Below, one piece after another: positions 45,989-54,849 of a DNA stretch of 64,000 nucleotides. Location: NCBI GenBank assembly GCA_947499505.1, contig CANMOQ010000001.1, positions 726,037 to 790,036 of the forward strand, in the 5' to 3' direction. How positions within the stretch are numbered: position 1 is the stretch's first letter; each line of letters starts with the position of its first letter. Origin of the DNA: an uncultured Erythrobacter sp. (GTDB lineage Bacteria > Pseudomonadota > Alphaproteobacteria > Sphingomonadales > Sphingomonadaceae). Below the pieces are notes generated by a model, which worked only from the letters and a program-made list of their open reading frames with translations, did no database searches and was not told the DNA's origin. Made by a program: the position numbers and the translations under genes.

Positions 45989-46447
45989 GTGACGTTAGAC
46001 GACGAGGTATTCGAGCATACCCCCGATCCTGACAATCCGGGTTGGAATCACTGGAACCTGAAGGATCAGACGCTGTTTAATGGCGCGGTGATGGGAAAGC
46101 TCATCACCCGGCCAGAGGGTGACAAATGCCGGCTTCGCATGTTCCCGGAGCGGCGGCACGAGAACCTGCAGGGCATCATCCATGGTGCAGTAACGCTCAG
46201 CCTGATCGATATCTCCATGTTCACGACCATGCATGTGGTGGGCAGCGGGAATGCTGGCCCCTCTGTAACGCTGGAGCTTTCGACGCAGTTCGTGGGCGGC
46301 GGTGATCCCAAGCGGCCGCTGGATGCTGTGACGGAGATCGTGCGTGAGACGGGACGCATGCTGTTCCTGCGTGGGCAGGTGGTGCAAGACGACGATGTGG
46401 TCGCGAGCTATTCCGGCATTGTGCGCAAGATGAAGCCGCGCGCATGA
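45989..46447 (+). CDS. PaaI-family hotdog thioesterase
   Basis: A 152-residue hotdog-fold acyl-CoA thioesterase. The active-site helix is NLQGIIHGAVTLSLIDISMF and the later strands carry SVTLELSTQFVGGGDP and GRMLFLRGQVVQDDD. Start is GTG at 45989, four bases after the sdhB stop. It is likely co-transcribed with sdhB and the ATPase gene 19 bp downstream. Physiological acyl-CoA unknown. Confidence 0.87.
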   Translation: MTLDDEVFEHTPDPDNPGWNHWNLKDQTLFNGAVMGKLITRPEGDKCRLRMFPERRHENLQGIIHGAVTLSLIDISMFTTMHVVGSGNAGPSVTLELSTQFVGGGDPKRPLDAVTEIVRETGRMLFLRGQVVQDDDVVASYSGIVRKMKPRA

Positions 46448-46466
46448 GCAGCGCAGAGTAAAGCCC

Positions 46467-47573
46467 ATGCTGGCGCGTTACGAACGTCTGATTGCCAATG
46501 GCGAGCTGCAGCCGGACCCGGATCAGAGGCGCGCTGCGGAGCGGCTTGATCGGCTGCAGAAGGACTTGGAGGCGGAGACCTCTGGCGGATTGCTGTCGCA
46601 GCTGTTCGGCGCGAAGAAGGTCCGCCCGCAAGGCGTCTACATGTTTGGCGGTGTTGGTCGCGGCAAGTCGATGCTGATGGACCTGTTCCATGAACGCCTC
46701 TCGATCAAAGAGAAGCGGCGCGTTCACTTTCATGCCTTCATGCAAGAGGTGCACGCAGAGCTGAGAGAAGCGCGCAAGACCGAGAGCGGCGATCCCATTC
46801 CGGTGGCGGCGCAGCGGCTTGCTGGCCATCTGCGGTGTCTGGCCTTTGACGAGATGGTGGTGAACAACTCCGCCGATGCGATGATTATGAGCCGCCTGTT
46901 CGCGCGGATAATCAACACGCACAATGTTGCGATTGTAACGACCTCAAACCGCCCTCCCCAAGACCTCTACAAGGATGGCCTCAACCGAGAGCACTTCCTT
47001 CCGTTCATCGACCTGATTGAGGCGGAGCTCGATGTTGTCAGCCTCAATGGCCCGACCGACTACCGGCTTGACCGGATTGGTGATCTCAAGACCTGGCATA
47101 CGCCGATAGGCGATGCGGCGACCGATGCGGTGCGAGAGGTGTTCTTCCGCATGACGGACTTTGCGCCGGAGGATGCCGAGCACGTACCTTCACAGGAGCT
47201 GGAGGTGAGTGGCAAGCGCACAATCCACGTGCCTAAGTCATTGAAAGGTGTCGGCGTATTCAGCTTCAAACGCCTGTGCGCAGAGGCACGCGGCGCGCCG
47301 GACTATCTCGCCATCGCACGCAATTTCCACACGGTCATCATCGTCGGCATCCCGCAAATGGGCCCGGAAATGCGCAATGAGGCGGCACGGTTCGTGACCC
47401 TGATCGATGCCCTGTACGAACATAAGGTGAAGCTGTTCGCAACCGCAGCGGGCGCGCCAGACGAGCTCTATCAGGCAGGTGATGGCAGCTTTGAGTTTGA
47501 GCGCACAGCTAGCCGCCTGCAAGAAATGCAGAGCGATGAGTATCTAGCTCTCGGACATGGAGCCGAGACATGA
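46467..47573 (+). CDS. zapE: AFG1/ZapE-type ATPase
   Basis: A 368-residue P-loop ATPase, full length for the family. Walker A is MFGGVGRGKSMLMDLF (Lys67); Walker B is HLRCLAFDEMVV; sensor-like IVTTSNRPPQDLYKDG follows. In E. coli ZapE acts at the division ring; the yeast relative acts on mitochondrial membrane proteins. Third gene of the sdhB transcription unit. Convergent with the RpfF-like gene, whose stop is 8 bp away. Confidence 0.93.
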   Translation: MLARYERLIANGELQPDPDQRRAAERLDRLQKDLEAETSGGLLSQLFGAKKVRPQGVYMFGGVGRGKSMLMDLFHERLSIKEKRRVHFHAFMQEVHAELREARKTESGDPIPVAAQRLAGHLRCLAFDEMVVNNSADAMIMSRLFARIINTHNVAIVTTSNRPPQDLYKDGLNREHFLPFIDLIEAELDVVSLNGPTDYRLDRIGDLKTWHTPIGDAATDAVREVFFRMTDFAPEDAEHVPSQELEVSGKRTIHVPKSLKGVGVFSFKRLCAEARGAPDYLAIARNFHTVIIVGIPQMGPEMRNEAARFVTLIDALYEHKVKLFATAAGAPDELYQAGDGSFEFERTASRLQEMQSDEYLALGHGAET

Positions 47574-47581
47574 CGAAAGGC

Positions 47582-48505
47582 CTATGCGGCGGCGATGCGT
47601 TCTGCGAGACGCTCTTGCGCCGTGGTCAGCCGGTTCATCACTTTCAGGTCCTGCTCGCGCAGTTCAAGTGCAGTATCCGCCCATAGCTCCGTGATGCGGT
47701 TCAGTTCCGCAAGCTGAAGGTTCCAAACCTCTTTGGTCGCCCGGCGAGAACCCACCAGTCCAGCGTGACGTCGCTCAGACCTCTTGATGAAATCGCGCGT
47801 CGCATTTACACCGTCGCCCGGTTCAGCCAGCTGATGGACAATGCCCATCTCGTACATTTGCTCCGCCGTGTAGGTCTCGTTCGACATGATAAGCCGCTCA
47901 GCCATCGCACTGCCGATCTTGCGCGAGAGCAATGCGTGTGCGCCCATCCCTGGGAAGAGGCCAAACATTACCTCTGGCAGGCCAAATGTAGCGGTTCTTT
48001 CCGCAATAATGTAGTCGAAAGACAAGAGCGCCTCGAACCCGCCGCCGAGCGCCGCGCCTTGCACCATGCCGATGGTCAACATCGGAATATCGAGCGCTTC
48101 GATGTTGCGGTGAAGGATCGCGCAGCAGCGGTGGCCATAGTTAACCAAGCCGTCGCGATCACGCTCTCGGATCAATCTTTGGAAAAGCGCGAGGTCCCCG
48201 CCAAAGCAGAAGACATCAGATGCGCGGCTGCCGAGCACGAGATAACGCAAAGGTACTTTGCCGGGGCCAAAGCCGCGGGCAATCTGCCGCTGCCATTCTT
48301 CAAAATTGTCCAGCATCGCCCGCGTAAAGCTGGGGCGGTCCGCCGGGTTCATATAACTCCACAGCGTGCTCGACGTGTCGTCGTACATCACGTCTATTTC
48401 ACTGAGTTTAAATAACTCTTCAGGAATTGATGCATGCAATGCGCTTTCGGCGAACAACTCATCGTCGTCCGTGAAAGGGATTGCTCTGCTTGCCCCGCTA
48501 TCCAT
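47582..48505 (-). CDS. RpfF-like crotonase (putative DSF-type signal synthase)
   Basis: A 307-residue crotonase-fold protein closer in pattern to RpfF than to enoyl-CoA hydratases. The two catalytic glutamates typical of diffusible-signal-factor synthases are Glu158 in GAALGGGFEALLSFD and Glu178 in FGLPEVMFGLFPGMGA, 20 residues apart as in Xanthomonas RpfF. Also seen: VFCFGGDLALFQRLI and the C-terminal RITELWADTALELREQDLKVMNRL. No RpfC or RpfG gene lies in the window. It follows asnB of the exopolysaccharide locus by 203 bp. A plain hydratase is the alternative. Confidence 0.8.
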   Translation of the reverse strand: MDSGASRAIPFTDDDELFAESALHASIPEELFKLSEIDVMYDDTSSTLWSYMNPADRPSFTRAMLDNFEEWQRQIARGFGPGKVPLRYLVLGSRASDVFCFGGDLALFQRLIRERDRDGLVNYGHRCCAILHRNIEALDIPMLTIGMVQGAALGGGFEALLSFDYIIAERTATFGLPEVMFGLFPGMGAHALLSRKIGSAMAERLIMSNETYTAEQMYEMGIVHQLAEPGDGVNATRDFIKRSERRHAGLVGSRRATKEVWNLQLAELNRITELWADTALELREQDLKVMNRLTTAQERLAERIAAA

Positions 48506-48596
48506 TTTCGAAATGCTCCAAATACCACCATGGCGAAGCTTCGATCTTCTATTCGTCCTCTTGGACTGGATCGCCGATTTACTCCGATATGGATCG

Positions 48597-48625
48597 ATCT
48601 AGGCGCGGCCCGGCTTCAAGTGCAA
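48597..48625 (-). promoter_or_regulatory. Candidate promoter of the RpfF-like gene
   Basis: On the minus strand TTGCAC (48625-48620) and CTAGAT (48602-48597) are 17 bp apart in the 203-bp gap upstream. Transcription would start about 85 bp before the ATG. GGAG lies ten bases before the start codon. Confidence 0.35.
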
Positions 48626-48708
48626 ATGCTAATTTATGCCTGCAACAAGTGTTTACGTTTCAATTTGGGTCACCGCATGGTTAATCAGGGCTGTCCCGTT
48701 AGTCGGCG

Positions 48709-50607
48709 TTATGCACTGACACCTAGCTTAGTGATGGATTTTTCCAGCATCAACAATTGCCACAAGATCCGGGAGTTATCCGAGCGCCCCGCGATGTGAG
48801 CTTCAGCCAGATCGCCCACATACTTGCGATCAAACCAGCCTGACTGGGCAAGCTGAGAGCTGGATGCGATTGCCCGCGCTGAACCAGCCAATGGCCCGCG
48901 CAGCCAGTCGGCAATTGGTGTCACGAAGCCTTGCTTTTGCCGGTAGAGAATATCGCTCGGCAAATAACGTTCCATGCATTTCTTAAGCAGATACTTGCCA
49001 GTTGACCCGCGCACCCGCATCTTTTCTGGAAGACGCGCTGCGAATTCAATTAGTCGGTGGTCAAGTAAGGGCTCCCGGGCTTCCAAACTAACGGCCATGC
49101 TGGTGCGATCGACTTTGGTCAAAATATCCCCAGAAAGCCAAAATTTGAGGTCGGCATATTGCGCCCGGTCGAGCCCGCTGCGCGCTGGAGCGCTTTTCAT
49201 CAAGGCGATCAGATCATCTTCGCCGCGATAGCCTTGCAGCTCGTTTGCGAAGCTTGATGTATAGAGCGCGCCGCGCTGTTCAGGGGTGTTGACGGAGAGC
49301 CCCCGCGCATAGCCCGCTTCGCCGCCCTCAGCGAGCGCAAGCAAAGTGGATTTGGCTCGGAAGGGCCTCGGTGCCCAATCCGCCTTTGGCCATACCCGCC
49401 CAAGCGCCCCGAACACGGGTTCTCGCAGGCCAGCGGGCAAAACTGATCGTACGCGCTCTTCGTGATGGTGGAAGACTTGCCTGCGGTATCCCGCAAAGGC
49501 TTCGTCCGCGCCATCACCCGACAAAGCCACCGTCACCTTCTCACGCGCCAGCTCGCACACCCGCCATGTTGGCAGCGCGGAGGCATCGGCAAAGGGTTCG
49601 TCGAACATGCCGACCAGCGCATCGACAGCGCCAAAGTCGTCCTGCCCAACCGTGCGCGCCTCATGGTCGGTGCGGAACTTCTCTGCGACTGTTTGCGCGT
49701 AGCTTGTCTCATCCAGCGCCGCGACATCGAACCCGATTGAGCAGGTTCGCACAGGCTCCGCGCTGACCTCGCTCATCAAGGCAACGACGCTGGATGAATC
49801 GACGCCGCCGGATAGGAAAGCGCCCAGCGGCACGTCGGCGACCATGCGCGATTGCACCGCCTCGCGCATTAAATGGACCAGTTGCGCGGACAGGTCTGCT
49901 TCCGACCCGCGTTCGCGTTCTTCAAAGCTAATATCCCACCAGCGTTTTGGCGCGCTGATCGGCTGACCATGTTGGAGCAGCATGAAATGCCCAGCGGCCA
50001 GTTTCTCCACCCCGGCAAGAATCGAGCGGCTGTCCGGCACGTAGCCCCATGTGAGATAGTCATCGAGCGCTTGCGGGTTTAGCCTACGCCGCAGCAAAGG
50101 ATGAGCGAGAAGCCCCTTGAGCTCAGAGGCAAAGGCAAGGCTGCCATCGCTCAATCGCGCTAGGAACAGCGGTTTTACGCCGAGCCGGTCGCGGGCCAAA
50201 AACAGGCTGCGTTTGTCCAAATCGTATATCGCGAAGGCGAACATGCCATTCAGGCGCGAGAGGCAATCCGGCCCCCAGCGCTGCCACGCGGCAAGAATGA
50301 CTTCGGTGTCACCAGAGGTTTTGAACCGCGCGCCGGATTGCTCCAGCTCGCGGCGCAATTCGCGGTAATTGTAAATCTCGCCATTGAAACTGATGACGGC
50401 GCGGCCATCAACGCTCGCCATCGGCTGCGGAGAGCCTTCAAGGTCAATGATTGAGAGGCGGCGGTGTCCCAGCCCTACGCCAGGAGCGGTCCAAACGCCT
50501 GCTCCATCCGGGCCGCGATGGACCAGCGCATCGCACATCCGCTCCACCCGTGCAGGATCGACGGGCTTAGGCGTTTCCGCATGAAAAATTCCGGCAATCC
50601 CGCACAT
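48709..50607 (-). CDS. Asparagine-synthase-like amidotransferase, XrtA system-associated
   Basis: A 632-residue glutamine-dependent amidotransferase with the asparagine synthase layout. Cys2 in MCGIAGIFH is the glutaminase nucleophile, with HRGPDGAGVW and ISFNGEIYNYRELR following. The synthetase PP-loop is LGAFLSGGVDSSSVVALMS. The length and place next to exosortase A fit the exosortase A-associated amidotransferase family, which likely amidates or transfers nitrogen to a sugar or lipid of the exopolysaccharide. True asparagine synthesis is the alternative. Lies 12 bp after xrtA. Confidence 0.9.
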   Translation of the reverse strand: MCGIAGIFHAETPKPVDPARVERMCDALVHRGPDGAGVWTAPGVGLGHRRLSIIDLEGSPQPMASVDGRAVISFNGEIYNYRELRRELEQSGARFKTSGDTEVILAAWQRWGPDCLSRLNGMFAFAIYDLDKRSLFLARDRLGVKPLFLARLSDGSLAFASELKGLLAHPLLRRRLNPQALDDYLTWGYVPDSRSILAGVEKLAAGHFMLLQHGQPISAPKRWWDISFEERERGSEADLSAQLVHLMREAVQSRMVADVPLGAFLSGGVDSSSVVALMSEVSAEPVRTCSIGFDVAALDETSYAQTVAEKFRTDHEARTVGQDDFGAVDALVGMFDEPFADASALPTWRVCELAREKVTVALSGDGADEAFAGYRRQVFHHHEERVRSVLPAGLREPVFGALGRVWPKADWAPRPFRAKSTLLALAEGGEAGYARGLSVNTPEQRGALYTSSFANELQGYRGEDDLIALMKSAPARSGLDRAQYADLKFWLSGDILTKVDRTSMAVSLEAREPLLDHRLIEFAARLPEKMRVRGSTGKYLLKKCMERYLPSDILYRQKQGFVTPIADWLRGPLAGSARAIASSSQLAQSGWFDRKYVGDLAEAHIAGRSDNSRILWQLLMLEKSITKLGVSA

Positions 50608-50619
50608 AGGCTGAGCCGC

Positions 50620-51663
50620 CTAGCCGATTGGCGCGGTAATGGCGACAGCCGGTGTCAGAGCGACCACAATTCCCGCGAGGACCGCCAGAATGGTGATGCC
50701 GATCAGGATGACGGCGTGGCTGCCATTGAAGCGCTCAAGACGCGCGATCCAAGACATGGCGCTGAGCTCTTCAGAGGTGAAACCAGCTTCCTCCGGATCG
50801 CGCTCAAAGAAGCGCCAGGCGCCCCCGAGCATGATCACCAAAACGATGGCGAAGAAGATCCAGCCATAGAAGATGTGATCGAACCCTTCAGCGAATTCGA
50901 CGCCTTGGCTCTGGGCGATGTAGATCGTGCCCCAGGCGCGGACTCCATTTGCCAGGATCGGGACGATAATCGCCGCGACCATGAAAGCCACGCGGCGGAT
51001 CCAACTGGTGAATTGTGTAAAGCAGATCAGAACTGCCAGTGTGACCATCGCGATGAGGAATTTTACCCCCGAACAGGCCTCCGCGACGATAAACAGGCCG
51101 ACCGGCGTATTGATGTAAATCCCGTCGATCTCGGCGGGTACCCCGCTGGCAAGCGTCAGCCAGATCGCGATCTCAGCGGTGATCATTTGCAGCGGCGGGA
51201 TAATCTCATCGCCAAAAGGCACGAGGAATGCGGTCATCGCCAGTGGCAGGGCGAGCAGCATGGATATGCGCGGACCAATGATGGCAACCACTGCGGCCAT
51301 GACTGCGCCAACCGCTCCAGCATGGGCGAAGAGGTTGATCCCGGTGATGCGGCCCAGCGTCCATAGGCTTAGCGCGACGGCGACAAGGCCGAGACCGGGC
51401 AGCCAACCTTTCGGTGTAGCAGCGCCAAGCTCATCGCGTTTCAACCAGACGAGCCACCCGACAATGACGGGGACCAGCAGGATGTGATTGTAGGTATCGA
51501 TGTTCCACCATTGGTGCAGCATCTCGCCCCATTCGCGCGCCGCCAAAACTACGAGCGCGATGACTGCCAATCCAAGCATCACAAGTGGCTGTTTCCAAGC
51601 GCTTGGCACGTGGTCAGCTATGCTCTGCTGACGCCAATCCTGCGTGAGTTTCTTAGGCTGCAT
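50620..51663 (-). CDS. xrtA: Exosortase A
   Basis: Polytopic membrane cysteine protease-like enzyme that is thought to cut PEP-CTERM sorting tails and couple proteins to the exopolysaccharide system. 347 residues from ATG 51663. Catalytic triad candidates are Cys197 in VAEACSGVKFL, Arg242 in NGVRAWGTIYIA and His263 in EGFDHIFYGWIFF. About eight hydrophobic segments. After the last there is no recognisable EpsI-like domain, which is often fused to XrtA. ATG 51663 overlaps the glycosyltransferase 3' end by 11 nt. Confidence 0.93.
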   Translation of the reverse strand: MQPKKLTQDWRQQSIADHVPSAWKQPLVMLGLAVIALVVLAAREWGEMLHQWWNIDTYNHILLVPVIVGWLVWLKRDELGAATPKGWLPGLGLVAVALSLWTLGRITGINLFAHAGAVGAVMAAVVAIIGPRISMLLALPLAMTAFLVPFGDEIIPPLQMITAEIAIWLTLASGVPAEIDGIYINTPVGLFIVAEACSGVKFLIAMVTLAVLICFTQFTSWIRRVAFMVAAIIVPILANGVRAWGTIYIAQSQGVEFAEGFDHIFYGWIFFAIVLVIMLGGAWRFFERDPEEAGFTSEELSAMSWIARLERFNGSHAVILIGITILAVLAGIVVALTPAVAITAPIG

Positions 51664-52876
51664 CGCGCGTCTCGCCCGCTGGCCTAACCAAGTGTCCAAG
51701 CGGCTCTAGCATCGCATCCCACGCATGGTGATCGAGCACGAATTGCCGCGCTGAGGCTCCGAGTTCAGACAATGCATCGGGGTCGGCCAGCGCCGCCTCA
51801 ATCCGCGCAGCCATCTGCTCTGGGTCAGCGGGTGCGACCAGCCAGTGTTCGCCGTCAACGGCGGCAATGCCAGTAGCAGCCTCTTGGGTGAGGACCACAG
51901 GCTTAGTCATCGCCATCGCCTCTAGCACTTTGTTTTGCACGCCGCGCGCGATCAGCAGCGGTGCGAGCACAAAGTTCGCCGCAACGATAAATGGTTTTAC
52001 GTCCGGCACCTCACCCCAAATGGTGAGACCCGGTGTCTCCGAGCAGGCGAGCAGACGCGCGGTCGGATTGCGTCCAACGATGTGAAATTCAGCCTCAGGA
52101 TGTTTGGCTCGAATGACGGGCAGCAATTGCTCGATCACCCACTCAGCCGCTTGCTCATTGGGGCGGTAATCCATTTGCCCGGTGAAGACGAAGTGCGGAC
52201 CCTTGCGGGCTTGCAGCTCGGCGTGCGGCGCGACCGCGCTGGGATCAAAGGCGGCGGCATCAATGCCATTGCCGATCACTTGGACGTTCACCCGCGATGG
52301 ATCGGTCAGCCTGCTCCGGTACAGTTCAGCTTCGTTCTCACTGATCAAAATGGTCGCATCAGCCCGCGCGCCAAGACGCTCTTCTTCCACAGCCAGCAAG
52401 CGCCCTTCTCGGGCGTTCAGCCAGACCCGCTCACCGGCCTCGGCATAGCCTTCGAACTTGGCGCTATCGACGTCGCACAGGTCGATCACCACCCTGCCCG
52501 CGAAGCCATCGGGTACATATTGCCCCATTTGGCCGGAAAATATGACGATCGTGTCGATTGGGTGCTTGGAGAGCGTCTGCTGAACCCAGCTTTCCAATCG
52601 CGCGCTGTGAAAGGCGGTGATGCTGACGGGTTTGCCGGTCAGCACCGCTTCGACCCCGGCAAGCGTCAGAGGTTTGCGCCGGTCCACCACGCATTGTGAT
52701 GTGGCTATCGCATCGACCTCAGCCACAGCTGCACGGTCCTCAGCATTCTCTGCAAAGCAGCATACATGTACCGGGGCAAGCTGCACCAGCTTTTTCAGCA
52801 AATGATGCGCGCGAATCTTGTCCCCGCGGTTGGGCGGAAACGGAACGCGGTGTGCCAGAAATAGAATCTCGCCCAT
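51653..52876 (-). CDS. XrtA system-associated glycosyltransferase (GT-B type)
   Basis: A 407-residue GT-B fold enzyme. Key parts are the N-terminal LFLAHRVPFPPNRGDKIRAH, the donor-side FVFTGQMDYRPNEQAAEWV, and LAPLLIARGVQNKVLEAMAM. This matches the TIGR03087 group found in exosortase loci. It would add a sugar during exopolysaccharide assembly in the cytoplasm. It sits between the FemAB gene (15 bp) and xrtA (11-nt overlap). Donor and acceptor sugars unknown. Confidence 0.88.
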   Translation of the reverse strand: MGEILFLAHRVPFPPNRGDKIRAHHLLKKLVQLAPVHVCCFAENAEDRAAVAEVDAIATSQCVVDRRKPLTLAGVEAVLTGKPVSITAFHSARLESWVQQTLSKHPIDTIVIFSGQMGQYVPDGFAGRVVIDLCDVDSAKFEGYAEAGERVWLNAREGRLLAVEEERLGARADATILISENEAELYRSRLTDPSRVNVQVIGNGIDAAAFDPSAVAPHAELQARKGPHFVFTGQMDYRPNEQAAEWVIEQLLPVIRAKHPEAEFHIVGRNPTARLLACSETPGLTIWGEVPDVKPFIVAANFVLAPLLIARGVQNKVLEAMAMTKPVVLTQEAATGIAAVDGEHWLVAPADPEQMAARIEAALADPDALSELGASARQFVLDHHAWDAMLEPLGHLVRPAGETRDAA

Positions 52877-52891
52877 CAGCCCGCCCGATCC

Positions 52892-53953
52892 CTAGGCTAG
52901 CCCGCGCGCGATCCACGGACCAATCGCATTGGCAATCGGCAGTGGCAGCTTCTTCCAAAGCTCAATCTTGCGCGAATAGGCCTCGCTGGTCGGGTCGACA
53001 TCCCGCCGCTCACTGCCCGGTGCATGCCAATGGACATAGGTCAGCGGCTGCGGTTCAAAGCCCCAGTTCTTCTTGAAGTTGTAGGGGCCGCTGCCGGTCT
53101 TGGAGCGGCCAAAATCAAAGTGCGACATGCCAAGCGAACGCGCGTGGCACATGAGCTTGTAATACATCAGTTCATTGGCGCGCAGGGAGCGTGCAGCAAA
53201 TGTGCCGCCGCCCCAAAATGGCATGACTGCGCCCTCGTGATAGAAAGAAAGAACGCTGGAGACCGGCTCATCACCCGAATAGACTGTGAGGATATCAGCG
53301 CTGTCAGGAAACGCCTCAATCATCGCCTTGAACAGCGTTTTCGGAAACACGGGCGTGCCAAGATTGCGGACACTTTCGCTATAGACTGAGTAGTGCGCCG
53401 CCAAATCGTCGTCTGAGCGGCCAATGCGCACGCCCAAGTCGCCTTTGAGGCCCTTGCGCACCTCTGCCCTCGCCTTGCGCGGAATGGCGAGCAATTGCGC
53501 CTCATCGTCCTCGGACAACTCGGCAATGAAACTGGTGTGTTTGTCGCTCACGCCTTTCCAGCCATGAGGCACCGTGCCCCCGCGCAGCTCAACGCTGGCA
53601 ACCGAGTTTCTTACCGCGTGATCTTGTGCGGCGCCTGCAAGCGCCTGAGCCGCTTCCTGTGTCTCGGACAGGATACCCCCGCCAACGCCAAATCCGCTGG
53701 AGACCAAAGCCCGCCCAAACAGGGGCGAATGCGCATCGGTCAGCGGCAGCCATCCGGTGATGACGCCCATCTGCTGAGTGATGAAACCGCAGGCCTTCTG
53801 ACCTGTACCCGCCTCTACCGCTTTCAGCCATGCCGGGCGGTGAAAAAGGCCAGCCTTATGCTCGCGCACAAACCCCTCAACCCGCTCCAGCATTTGGGCA
53901 TCGGAGAAGTCCACTTGCGAGACGGTGATAGGCAGTTTCACTGGCGCGTTCAT
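52892..53953 (-). CDS. FemAB-like protein, XrtA system-associated
   Basis: A 353-residue acyltransferase-like protein of the FemAB/GNAT superfamily that is typical of exosortase A loci. Family marks are RPAWLKAVEAGTGQKACGF near residue 40, ELRGGTVPHGWKG, and the later LMCHARSLGMSHFDFGRSKTG followed by NFKKNWGFEPQPL. In gram-positives FemAB adds amino acids from tRNA to peptidoglycan; here it may aminoacylate or acylate the polysaccharide. Overlaps the deacetylase stop by four bases (ATGA). Confidence 0.87.
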   Translation of the reverse strand: MNAPVKLPITVSQVDFSDAQMLERVEGFVREHKAGLFHRPAWLKAVEAGTGQKACGFITQQMGVITGWLPLTDAHSPLFGRALVSSGFGVGGGILSETQEAAQALAGAAQDHAVRNSVASVELRGGTVPHGWKGVSDKHTSFIAELSEDDEAQLLAIPRKARAEVRKGLKGDLGVRIGRSDDDLAAHYSVYSESVRNLGTPVFPKTLFKAMIEAFPDSADILTVYSGDEPVSSVLSFYHEGAVMPFWGGGTFAARSLRANELMYYKLMCHARSLGMSHFDFGRSKTGSGPYNFKKNWGFEPQPLTYVHWHAPGSERRDVDPTSEAYSRKIELWKKLPLPIANAIGPWIARGLA

Positions 53954-54849
53954 GGGGTCAGGTCGACGGCCCGTGAGGCTTCGCGCAGCGCGATCATATC
54001 CATCCGCGCCCAGCGGAACTCATGCACCAACTCGCCCAGCTTGCCCGCCATCTTATCGAGATTGGTGTAGTGGCGCAGCTTTGAACGCATCGGCGCATTG
54101 CCAACGCGCGGTTGATTGGGGTCGATTTCCCACGGGTGGAAATAGAACACCGCCGGCCGTTCTTCGCGGCGGTTCACTTGGCGGATAGCCCAGCGCGAAA
54201 AGGCATAGGGCAGCACGCGGAAGAACCCGCCGCCTCCCGCCGCAACACGCCGGCCGCCTAGAATGGCGGTGGTGACAGGGATCTCGATCATGTCGGACCA
54301 AGGGATTGGCTTAAAGGCAAATCGCGGCGCATCTGGCCAGCCATAATGGTCATGCGCAATGGGCGCGACGCTGGAGGAATAGGTGTAGCCCTGCTCCGCC
54401 AACTCCATGAATGCCCAAGGTGTGCGCTGGTCGATGGAGAAACTTGGCGCGCGGTAGCCGGTAACCTCGGTGCCAGAGCAGTCTTGCAGGATGTCGCGCG
54501 ACAGTTTGAGGTCTTCGGCAAACTGCTCACGCGTAAAGGTGTAGACCCGCGCATGGTCATAGCCATGGCTGGCGATCTCATGGCCCGCATCCGCAATCCG
54601 CTGGATCATTTGCGGGTGACGTTTTGCCACCCAGCCAAGCGTGAAGAAGGTGCCGTGCACGTCTGCCTCGGCAAACAGATCAAGGATGCGGTAGACATTG
54701 TCTTCAACGCGGGTTTTGATCCCGTCCCACTCTCCGCGCTCGATCACATCCTCAAACGCGCCGACCTGAAACCAGTCTTCGACATCAACGGACAGGCCAT
54801 TGACGACCTGAGCCTTCACATCCTTGGAGAAATTCGGCGCGACGTTCAT
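53950..54849 (-). CDS. Polysaccharide deacetylase, XrtA system-associated
   Basis: A 299-residue NodB-type carbohydrate esterase with DUF3473-like C terminus. The metal and catalytic acid motif is LSVDVEDWFQVG (Asp22 to Asp25), and the histidines are in AGHEIASHGYDHARVY. YRAPSFSIDQRTPWAF is typical of this group. It should remove N-acetyl or O-acetyl groups of the exopolysaccharide. No signal peptide is evident. The ATG abuts the upstream ATPase stop with no gap. Confidence 0.92.
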   Translation of the reverse strand: MNVAPNFSKDVKAQVVNGLSVDVEDWFQVGAFEDVIERGEWDGIKTRVEDNVYRILDLFAEADVHGTFFTLGWVAKRHPQMIQRIADAGHEIASHGYDHARVYTFTREQFAEDLKLSRDILQDCSGTEVTGYRAPSFSIDQRTPWAFMELAEQGYTYSSSVAPIAHDHYGWPDAPRFAFKPIPWSDMIEIPVTTAILGGRRVAAGGGGFFRVLPYAFSRWAIRQVNRREERPAVFYFHPWEIDPNQPRVGNAPMRSKLRHYTNLDKMAGKLGELVHEFRWARMDMIALREASRAVDLTP

